Below, piece by piece: positions 1 to 4,874 of a DNA stretch of 8,231 bases; the stretch's first letter is position 1, and every line of letters starts with the position of its first letter. The notes beneath the pieces were generated by a model. That model was not told where the DNA came from. It saw nothing but the letters and a program-made list of their open reading frames with translations, and searched no databases. The stretch lies in the NCBI GenBank assembly GCA_002311285.1, contig DBZU01000035.1, positions 2,697 to 10,927 on the forward strand, in the 5' to 3' direction. The DNA is from Dehalococcoidia bacterium UBA1152. Its GTDB lineage: Bacteria; Chloroflexota; Dehalococcoidia; Lucifugimonadales; UBA2962. The position numbers and the translations under genes were made by a program.

Positions 1-74
1 CTAGACCCCGTTGTAGTTAAAGACCCCAATGTACTTGCGGCTCTTTCTCTAATCTGTTGTCTAACATGGGCCAT
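1..74 (-). CDS. Partial phage protein, probable tail-terminator/minor tail (gpU-like) N-terminus
   Basis: An ATG at 74-72 opens a frame that runs off the left edge with no stop: 24 complete codons reading MAHVRQQIRERAASTLGSLT then TTGS. It begins 3 nt after the stop of the gpFII-like gene, so it is the next gene of the same operon. The short amphipathic opening (xHxRxQIRE...L..LTTTG) resembles, from memory, the N-termini of small phage tail-completion or tail-terminator proteins that follow head-tail connector genes, and the position after FII fits lambda Z/U. No strong Shine-Dalgarno is visible; the start is probably translationally coupled. The family call rests on 24 residues and the context, so it is tentative; that a real gene begins here is more secure. 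Confidence 0.55.
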   Translation of the reverse strand, partial: MAHVRQQIRERAASTLGSLTTTGS

Positions 75-77
75 TTT

Positions 78-386
78 TTACTGTTGTTCCAATACTAAAG
101 CTGTAATCCCTACTCCGTCTGGTTCTACGGAAATTATATTAAAAGTTACTGAATCAATAACTATGGTGTCCTCGTTATCCACACCTGACATATCAGAGCT
201 TGTTCCTGTGCAAACAGGGTTTGTTCCTTCTACATCAATCCCTGTTCCTGGATCAATCGCAAAGTATTCTTTATTAAGAATAACGCTGATCGTAGAACTG
301 GAACCGCCGATAGTAATAACGGCACTCACCCCGTGAGCATCAGTGTCAAAGTAGCCCGCTAAATCTGCTGTGGATTCAAGAACCAT
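78..386 (-). CDS. gpFII-like head-tail connector (102 aa)
   Basis: Small beta-rich protein with no signal peptide or membrane segment. The central and C-terminal part (residues about 48-100) follows the layout of lambda gpFII, the protein that sits on the completed head and receives the tail: a V-E-G-x-x-P segment (52-57), an S-D pair (64-65), an acidic x-D-T-I-x-I strand (73-77) and a closing strand containing x-P-D-G-x-G (88-93). The length (102 aa) is close to gpFII (117 aa). The gene lies 2 nt after the previous stop and 3 nt before the next start, as expected for coupled head-completion genes. The ATG at 386 has only a weak purine-rich upstream region. The assignment comes from remembered motif resemblance plus gene order; another small connector family is the main alternative. 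Confidence 0.65.
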   Translation of the reverse strand: MVLESTADLAGYFDTDAHGVSAVITIGGSSSTISVILNKEYFAIDPGTGIDVEGTNPVCTGTSSDMSGVDNEDTIVIDSVTFNIISVEPDGVGITALVLEQQ

Positions 387-388
387 AA

Positions 389-601
389 TTATTTCTTCTT
401 ACTTCTTTTCTTAACGGGTTTACCTTCGGAGCTTTCTAATCCTACTGAGCGATCCGTTGATTTAGATTCGCCATGCTCGGCTATTTGCCCTGCGGCTAAT
501 AAACCTGCCGCTACGGGTTGCTCTATTTCAACTGAGTCTCCAATAAGATAATCGCTTCCTTCGATAACCACGTTTTTAAGAACTTCGTATTTTTTTGTCA
601 T
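389..601 (-). CDS. Small phage protein downstream of capsid (about 70 aa, DUF7210-like)
   Basis: Function unknown. The likely start is the ATG at 601, giving MTKKYEVLKNVVIEGSDYLI and onwards, 70 aa. The first 40 residues carry the pattern of small phage proteins often found next to capsid genes: a short 'K-Y-x-V-L' strand, 'G-x-x-Y-x-x-G-D-x-V-E-I', then a helix 'A-A-G-L-L-A-A-G-Q-I'. The tail is hydrophilic and ends in a very basic KKRSKKK. The frame stays open to a TTG at 637, but that extension would translate the stem of an intrinsic terminator and is unlikely to be protein. Neither start has a good Shine-Dalgarno. It occupies the slot of lambda FI but does not look like FI. Real gene: fairly sure; role: unknown. 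Confidence 0.65.
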   Translation of the reverse strand: MTKKYEVLKNVVIEGSDYLIGDSVEIEQPVAAGLLAAGQIAEHGESKSTDRSVGLESSEGKPVKKRSKKK

Positions 602-605
602 ATTC

Positions 606-636
606 AAAAAGTGGATGGGGTTATTGGCCCCATCCA
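606..636 (-). terminator. Intrinsic terminator after the major capsid gene
   Basis: On the minus strand a perfect 9-bp, GC-rich stem (TGGATGGGG at 636-628 with CCCCATCCA at 620-612) closes a 7-nt loop and is followed by C then five Ts (610-606). This is the form of a rho-independent terminator. It lies 14 nt past the capsid stop codon. The T-tract is only five long and the downstream genes have no other visible promoter, so it probably terminates partially, lowering transcription of the connector and tail genes relative to capsid. Confidence 0.75.
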
Positions 637-643
637 ACTATTT

Positions 644-657
644 AGACTAATTAGTCT
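644..657. repeat. Perfect 14-bp palindrome over the capsid stop codon
   Basis: AGACTAATTAGTCT reads identically on both strands. The centre includes the TAA stop of the capsid gene (651-653). As RNA it can only form a poor hairpin because the AATT centre leaves almost no loop; as DNA it could be a dimeric protein site. It stands just before the terminator stem. Function unknown; it may be chance. Confidence 0.5.
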
Positions 658-1901
658 GTTGCCTTCGTGAACGATTGTCCATGTCTAACTGCTACATCAC
701 AAAATTGAGTCGCTCTAATGCGAGTCAAGTTGTTTGTTGCAACTGTGAACGGGTCCACCAAAATATCGATTGAGCCAAAAAAGCCAATCAATAAGTCAGA
801 CCACATTCCAAAGTAAATATAACCTGCTCCAACTGCATTACTAATAGTTACGTCATGGCCGTTTACTCTGCCATCGCCGTCCATAATAAAGATTGCTGTA
901 TTAGTGGCCTTTTGAGTAGTTTTCAAATTGCCAACTATAGTTGAGTTAGTTAAGTAACCAGGTCTATTAAATGGTACGTTGTCTGCTAGAACCAATGATT
1001 CCATTTCTACTGCTTCCGCCCAGGTGGGTGTATGAGCAGTTGCCAATGTCACTGAATTAACACCAGTTGCACTGTTCAGTCCAGTTGGTTCTCCCGAACT
1101 TCCAGACCCCGTCATGGCTCCTGTATCTACTACTTTACCGATACCCGCCGCAAGATCATTTCTTACTAATGTCTCTATTGATAGAGATGAATTAGCAAGC
1201 ATCTTGTTCGTAATATCAGTGTAAGCAGAGATAGTATTAGGAGACAAAGTTACTGATCCTAAAGTTAATTCAGATTCACTTACAGCCCCGCCCTCGGTTG
1301 CTATCCACGCTGCCGTTGACACGCCAGTTTGTTTGGGTATTTTTACCAGGTCGACTAAATCAGGGAATATAGTTGCCCCTGCTCTAATAACACCAGACGC
1401 ATCTCTAAGTGCATCAATGAAATCTCCCTTTCTGAAGTCAGTTCCTATTCCACCTGCATCCGATGTTGTATTTATATCTCTAGTCCATGTACCCATAACC
1501 TCACTTGGTAATGTAAGACCTTCTGAATTTCTGCCGTATTTGTCTTTTGCCGCTTGTGACGCTTCAAATTCAAACTTAGCTTCTTCTTGAGCCTTTCTAT
1601 TAGTAGGGTTACTCATAGCATAAACCGCTTTCAAAATACTAAAATTTCTGGATTCTTTTTCATTCAAACCGATGTCGGCAGTTTCTAAAGGTTGTCCCGA
1701 AGGTATAGTACTAAGAAGCTGGCCTCTGAATGTTTCCAAATCAGTTCCATCTTTAATTGCTTGTCGAGCTAAGTCTTGCTGTAGGTGTCTTGAACCAAGT
1801 TCTAGGATTTCGTCATTTTGTTTGGCGATAGCCTTCCTGGTCAAAGATTCCGTTTCAGTTTTAACTTCCTCAACGTCTATTTCTAGATTTTCTTCTTTCA
1901 T
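651..1901 (-). CDS. Candidate stand-alone major capsid protein from an internal in-frame start (416 aa)
   Basis: The ATG at 1901 (codon 239 of the fusion) is preceded by AGGA with 6-nt spacing, the same arrangement as at the fusion's own start at 2615. It falls exactly between the protease domain and the delta-like helical region. The product, MKEENLEIDVEEVKTETESL and onwards, would be 416 aa, close to an unprocessed HK97 capsid protein (385 aa) with its delta domain. Heads need hundreds of capsid copies but few protease copies, so an internal start would solve the stoichiometry problem, as the nested lambda C/Nu3 genes do. That the site is used is inference; the alternative is that only the fusion is made and self-processed. 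Confidence 0.5.
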   Translation of the reverse strand: MKEENLEIDVEEVKTETESLTRKAIAKQNDEILELGSRHLQQDLARQAIKDGTDLETFRGQLLSTIPSGQPLETADIGLNEKESRNFSILKAVYAMSNPTNRKAQEEAKFEFEASQAAKDKYGRNSEGLTLPSEVMGTWTRDINTTSDAGGIGTDFRKGDFIDALRDASGVIRAGATIFPDLVDLVKIPKQTGVSTAAWIATEGGAVSESELTLGSVTLSPNTISAYTDITNKMLANSSLSIETLVRNDLAAGIGKVVDTGAMTGSGSSGEPTGLNSATGVNSVTLATAHTPTWAEAVEMESLVLADNVPFNRPGYLTNSTIVGNLKTTQKATNTAIFIMDGDGRVNGHDVTISNAVGAGYIYFGMWSDLLIGFFGSIDILVDPFTVATNNLTRIRATQFCDVAVRHGQSFTKATD

Positions 1902-2615
1902 AGTTTTTCCTATGTTTTTATTTATTCTCACACCAGAATCTTCCGCTTCGGGTTTTAACCCTACCACTTCTATTTCTGGTAATTCTTTTGCCGCATCATC
2001 GCTTCTGGCTATTCCCACGTTCATACTTTGATCTGCTGGGATACTCACAATCGAACTTTCGAGTGGAGTCCAGGAAACACGATAAGTTGGTTCATCGAAA
2101 GAGTCATCTCTTTCCATGCTGTTGATGTTGTAACCGACACTGGCATTTTGACGAATGCCGTCTTTTACATCATTAAAAACTTCCGTTGCTAAGTCACTTT
2201 TTCCAAAGCGAACTTCGGCGATGGTTCTCTTACCATCACTGTCTAAATAGAAGTTTTCAACCACTCCGATTTGTTTAGTCATATCGTGATCTAGGAGAAG
2301 AGGACTTCTACCTTGATCCATAAATGACGTATCAATAGATTCTTCGGAATGATCTAATATTTCCAAACCGAAAGAACGAACAACAGGAGCTTCACTTGTC
2401 AAAGCAATTCGTACTCGGCGATCCTCTTCGTTTATGTATTCAGAACGAATAGCCGCAGAACGGAATTGCTTTTCAGAAGCAAAACTGCGTTCCTCTTCTT
2501 CAGTTGGCTCTACCTCAGATTCAGATTCTTTAGATTCAGATTCCTCAGATACTTCTTTGGTTTCCGCTTCTTTAGTTTCTTCTTCTTCGGTTTCTTCAAT
2601 GTTATGTTCTTCCAT
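651..2615 (-). CDS. Prohead protease (S78-like) - HK97-fold major capsid protein fusion (654 aa)
   Basis: Two head proteins in one open frame. Residues 1-46 are an extremely acidic Glu/Ser/Thr tail. Residues about 65-205 look like the S78 prohead protease of HK97-type phages: candidate catalytic His110 (LLLDHD), Ser159 (QNASVGY) and Glu186 (PLESSIVSIPAD). Residues about 240-300 are charged and helical, like the HK97 delta (scaffolding) domain. Residues about 370-654 are the HK97-fold capsid core, with the usual GSGSSGEPTGL segment at 503-513 and terminal strands. The protease should trim the delta domain during prohead maturation; a cleavage site near residues 365-385 is a guess. The ATG at 2615 has a good Shine-Dalgarno (AAGGA, 6-nt spacing). 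Protease-capsid fusions are known in phages. An internal ATG at residue 239 may allow capsid to be made alone. Very confident of both domains. Confidence 0.92.
   Translation of the reverse strand: MEEHNIEETEEEETKEAETKEVSEESESKESESEVEPTEEEERSFASEKQFRSAAIRSEYINEEDRRVRIALTSEAPVVRSFGLEILDHSEESIDTSFMDQGRSPLLLDHDMTKQIGVVENFYLDSDGKRTIAEVRFGKSDLATEVFNDVKDGIRQNASVGYNINSMERDDSFDEPTYRVSWTPLESSIVSIPADQSMNVGIARSDDAAKELPEIEVVGLKPEAEDSGVRINKNIGKTMKEENLEIDVEEVKTETESLTRKAIAKQNDEILELGSRHLQQDLARQAIKDGTDLETFRGQLLSTIPSGQPLETADIGLNEKESRNFSILKAVYAMSNPTNRKAQEEAKFEFEASQAAKDKYGRNSEGLTLPSEVMGTWTRDINTTSDAGGIGTDFRKGDFIDALRDASGVIRAGATIFPDLVDLVKIPKQTGVSTAAWIATEGGAVSESELTLGSVTLSPNTISAYTDITNKMLANSSLSIETLVRNDLAAGIGKVVDTGAMTGSGSSGEPTGLNSATGVNSVTLATAHTPTWAEAVEMESLVLADNVPFNRPGYLTNSTIVGNLKTTQKATNTAIFIMDGDGRVNGHDVTISNAVGAGYIYFGMWSDLLIGFFGSIDILVDPFTVATNNLTRIRATQFCDVAVRHGQSFTKATD
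1899..1912 (-). promoter_or_regulatory. Internal ribosome binding site within the protease-capsid fusion
   Basis: The minus strand reads TAGGAAAAACTATG, an AGGA core at 1911-1908 six nt from the ATG. The 19-nt stretch AGGAAAAACTATGAAAGAA differs at only two positions from AGGAAAAACAATGGAAGAA at the fusion start (2624-2606). The codons just before it (R-I-N-K-N-I-G-K-T) come from an AT-rich stretch with out-of-frame stop triplets, which looks like a translated former intergenic gap. Confidence 0.55.
2515..2550 (-). repeat. Short imperfect repeats encoding the Ser/Glu tail of the protease
   Basis: The plus strand carries TCAGAT units at 2515-2520, 2521-2526 and 2545-2550 with related AGATTC units between them. 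On the coding strand they specify alternating Ser-Glu residues (about residues 22-34). Slippage of such units would change tail length without breaking the frame. This explains the low complexity; it is not an independent element. Confidence 0.6.
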
Positions 2616-2745
2616 TGTTTTTCCTTATTTAGTTGGCAAAATTGCCACACCCACTTTTGAACACCCTGTAAAAGCTAGGGTGGATTTGCTTTTACCTTGT
2701 GACACAACCACACAACTCTTTGTGGTTCCCGCCAGTTGCCAACTC
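2616..2745 (-). promoter_or_regulatory. Candidate structured 5' leader of the protease-capsid gene
   Basis: A 130-nt gap, unusually large for this compact operon, separates portal and protease-capsid. On the minus-strand RNA a 9-nt segment right after the portal stop (AGTTGGCAA, 2744-2736) is perfectly complementary to one just before the ribosome binding site (TTGCCAACT, 2639-2631), so the whole leader could close into a loop. Inside lie a 7-bp hairpin (AACCACA/TGTGGTT, 2727-2721 with 2712-2706) and an 8-bp hairpin (GTAAAAGC/GCTTTTAC, 2695-2688 with 2675-2668). Competing pairings exist for the outer stem and the 8-bp hairpin. No run of Ts follows any stem, so it is not a simple terminator. 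No clear promoter or short gene was seen. Function is inferred only; a cis-acting translational control element or an RNA processing site are the leading ideas. Confidence 0.5.
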
Positions 2746-4227
2746 CTATTCATCACTTTCGCCCGTTAGATCGGGTTCAACTGGTGTCTTAGTTGCCCCG
2801 TAAGGAGAGAAAGCTGTTTCAATTCCGTATTGATCAGCCAAAGCCTTTTCTCTAGATAGTTCCTCGAAAAGTTCTTCGGGATCACGGCCCATTGAACGCT
2901 GAATATCTGACATAGTTACCTGACCATTTTGTAGTCCTACTACGTTGGCATTCATTTCCTTGAGTGGGTCTATCCAACTCCAGGAACGTGGAATAAAGGT
3001 AACTGAGTTAGCAAATTTCTCATACTTCGTTATTGGTATGCTGACCTGCTTAGTAGTCATGGCGTAATTAAGCCACTTTAAATAGATAGGTCTGACCATG
3101 TGTTGAATAACGAATTTTTGTAATATTCTGTAATAATCTCTTTGTTCCATAACGCCTTGTCTAATACTGGAATAATTAACGCCTTCCAGATTATTAGCCA
3201 AATCGACATAAGAAACATTAAGACCAGATGCAATTCCCCGTAGGATAGCTTTTTGAAATGGATCGAAGGTCATGTTGGGGTAATCAGGTTTCCATTCCAA
3301 AAAGCTAGAGCCATTCGGTAATTGTTCCATACTTCCAGGAGTTGCATCCATAATTTGTGTGTAGGTATCTTCTGTCTCTTCACCCACATAACCATCGCCA
3401 TCAGGTGAAACTATAAACCCCATTTTACTTGCGCCCACCCTTGCATTTACTACGGCGCTCTCTTCCAATCCATCTAACATCTTGGCTCTGGTTAATATAG
3501 AAGATGTCCAGGGTACACCTCTAGTTTGTTCTGCCCTATTAGCTATATAGGCGTGAATCAATTCATCGGCGGGAACTTTAACGTAGCTGTTGCCAACATA
3601 TAAAGAGCCAGCCGAACCGCCTGGATGATTTCTTAATAAGTAATAAGCAATCGGTTTATTAAACTTATTTACTTCCACTCCCATCTTGATTGAATTACCT
3701 GTCTGTTCGTTCTTGATACTATAGTTTTCATCCAATAAATCAGCTTCTATAAATTGAATCTGATAGCCAAATCTGTTATCCGAAGAACGTAAATGTCTGA
3801 TTAAGGATTCTCCATCTCTTGATAAACTTTCAATAAATAATTTCTGACAATCTAAAAAGGATTGTCTGCCATTAACAGTGCAGCTTCCAACCTGACCCCA
3901 TTCTGTAAATGCAGATTCCACTTCTCTGTTACCTGCCAAATCTAAATCTCCATTATCGTTTCTAGCTTTAGATGCTACTCGGATTCCATTTGGGCCAATG
4001 ACATTACTAATTAACATCTGAAAATAACGGCTGATATAACTATCGTTTCTGGCTAATGCTCGGCTTCTATTTCTTAATGTACTTAACGATCCTAATATTT
4101 CTTGATCCGCACTGTTGCCTGATGTTTGCCAATCAGAAAATAAACGACCACCCGTTGCTCCCGCATAGAGTCTTTTCCATGTTTGGGTCTTGGCCTTTCT
4201 CTTTAAGATATTGTTATACCATGCCAT
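2746..4227 (-). CDS. Portal protein, lambda gpB family (493 aa)
   Basis: Forms the dodecameric ring at one head vertex, through which the terminase pumps DNA and to which the head-tail connectors bind. The N-terminal region has the lambda-type portal signature: a Gly-rich R-L-F-S-D-W segment (28-33), S-A-D (39-41), then L-R-N-R-S-R-A-L-A-R-N-D (51-62) and N-V-I-G-P-N-G-I (75-82). The middle (about 110-290) is the mixed clip/wing region with a P-x-D-E-L-I-H-A stretch. The Ser/Ala-rich middle and the 'L-N-V-S-Y' region near 340 match the same family. Length 493 aa compares with 533 for lambda gpB. The start ATG overlaps the upstream stop in a TAATG, with AAGG 10 nt before it, so translation is likely coupled to the gpW-like gene. 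The protein ends in an acidic tail (E-P-D-L-T-G-E-S-D-E). Confidence 0.93.
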   Translation of the reverse strand: MAWYNNILKRKAKTQTWKRLYAGATGGRLFSDWQTSGNSADQEILGSLSTLRNRSRALARNDSYISRYFQMLISNVIGPNGIRVASKARNDNGDLDLAGNREVESAFTEWGQVGSCTVNGRQSFLDCQKLFIESLSRDGESLIRHLRSSDNRFGYQIQFIEADLLDENYSIKNEQTGNSIKMGVEVNKFNKPIAYYLLRNHPGGSAGSLYVGNSYVKVPADELIHAYIANRAEQTRGVPWTSSILTRAKMLDGLEESAVVNARVGASKMGFIVSPDGDGYVGEETEDTYTQIMDATPGSMEQLPNGSSFLEWKPDYPNMTFDPFQKAILRGIASGLNVSYVDLANNLEGVNYSSIRQGVMEQRDYYRILQKFVIQHMVRPIYLKWLNYAMTTKQVSIPITKYEKFANSVTFIPRSWSWIDPLKEMNANVVGLQNGQVTMSDIQRSMGRDPEELFEELSREKALADQYGIETAFSPYGATKTPVEPDLTGESDE

Positions 4228-4817
4228 TAGAATTTAACCTTAATTTGATTTCCTGTTGCTTCGCCTTTGTCTCTTCTTGAAACTCTATCTTCATTTAACA
4301 CCTTATGTTTGTATTTTGAATACCATGAATTTAATTCATCGGGAGACATTCTGGATAAAGAACGACCCGCAATACTCATGGACATTTGATCAATGCTAGC
4401 TCGGTTTTCCAGTGTTGCTTCTAAAGCATCAAAAACAATTCGATCATGGGAACGTGGATCGCCTGTATCTGCATCTAGGTTTGATTTAACAGTAACCACT
4501 CCTTTATTGAGAACCAATCTTTCACTAGAAGCTGTTTTGGTTATGTATTCCTGATAGGTGTAATTGCCTTTCGTATAACTTGTGGTCGTAGAACTGGCAA
4601 CTGAAATGGTATAAAGACTGGTATTGCTTTCTGTAATTTGCGAAGAACCCAATGCTATTTCGGTTGCTGTCGAAGTTAATAATCTAAAAGAATAAGATAA
4701 AGAATAACTAGCAACAGGATAATCAGTTAAATCTCTTTTCCATAACCAATTATCACCTACATACAATGTATCAGGTGTTATTGTTGGATAATTAACGGAA
4801 TCAAATCTATTAGCCAA
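4227..4817 (-). CDS. Head-completion protein: beta-rich N-terminal domain plus gpW-like C-terminal domain (196 aa)
   Basis: Probable head-to-tail joining protein. Residues about 128-196 match the size (68 aa) and layout of lambda gpW: a helix (D-A-L-E-A-T-L), the hairpin I-A-G-R-S-L-S-R-M (149-157), a second helix beginning S-P-D-E-L, a basic R-V-S-R-R-D-K-G segment and a final I-K-V-K-F strand. The position between terL and portal is exactly that of W in lambda. Residues 1-115 are Ser/Thr-rich, beta-sandwich-like (Y-V-G-D-N-W-x-W at 19-26), absent from lambda gpW. Similar two-part proteins occur in proteobacterial prophages, usually annotated hypothetical. The start is a TTG: no in-frame ATG exists before the upstream stop, and AAGAGGA lies 6 nt ahead of it. 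Confidence 0.75.
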   Translation of the reverse strand: MANRFDSVNYPTITPDTLYVGDNWLWKRDLTDYPVASYSLSYSFRLLTSTATEIALGSSQITESNTSLYTISVASSTTTSYTKGNYTYQEYITKTASSERLVLNKGVVTVKSNLDADTGDPRSHDRIVFDALEATLENRASIDQMSMSIAGRSLSRMSPDELNSWYSKYKHKVLNEDRVSRRDKGEATGNQIKVKF

Positions 4818-4823
4818 TTTTTG

Positions 4824-4830
4824 TCCTCTT
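4824..4830 (-). promoter_or_regulatory. Shine-Dalgarno that fixes the TTG start of the gpW-like gene
   Basis: AAGAGGA on the minus strand ends 6 nt before TTG at 4817. It is the best ribosome binding site near the gene, and the upstream frame contains no ATG or GTG before the stop at 4862-4860, so it decides the TTG start. Confidence 0.75.
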
Positions 4831-4844
4831 GTAGCTTTAAAAAA

Positions 4845-4872
4845 ATGATAAGTTCCATCTCAGATTTGTCAA
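4845..4872 (-). promoter_or_regulatory. Sigma70-type promoter for the portal/capsid genes
   Basis: On the minus strand a consensus -35 hexamer TTGACA (4872-4867) is followed after 16 nt by TATCAT (4850-4845), five of six matches to the -10 consensus. Transcription would start near 4838, giving a short leader that reaches the Shine-Dalgarno at 4830. It begins 3 nt after the terL stop codon. It would let the gpW-like, portal and protease-capsid genes be expressed above the terminase genes. Consensus match only; no direct evidence of use. Confidence 0.6.
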
Positions 4873-4874
4873 CA

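Noticed and set aside
601..637. TTG at 637 as start of the small gene after capsid
   Set aside because: It has no Shine-Dalgarno, and the added residues would be encoded by the terminator stem-loop; the ATG at 601 gives a sensible family-like N-terminus.
1902..1926. Programmed ribosomal frameshift at the A-rich junction of protease and capsid
   Set aside because: The frame is already continuous through the junction and no heptamer of the X-XXY-YYZ form is present in the reading frame.
2662..2695. H-type pseudoknot made by the 8-bp hairpin and its loop segment CACCCT pairing with AGGGTG
   Set aside because: There is no linker between the hairpin 3' arm (ending 2668) and the AGGGTG segment (starting 2667), so both full stems could not form together; treated as alternative pairings instead.
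2706..2727. AACCACA/TGTGGTT hairpin after the portal gene as an intrinsic terminator
   Set aside because: The stem is only 7 bp with modest GC and no T-run follows on the minus strand.
4839..4850. T-run on the minus strand after terL as a terminator
   Set aside because: No stable stem precedes the T-run; the region is better explained as the -10 and start region of the promoter at 4845-4872.
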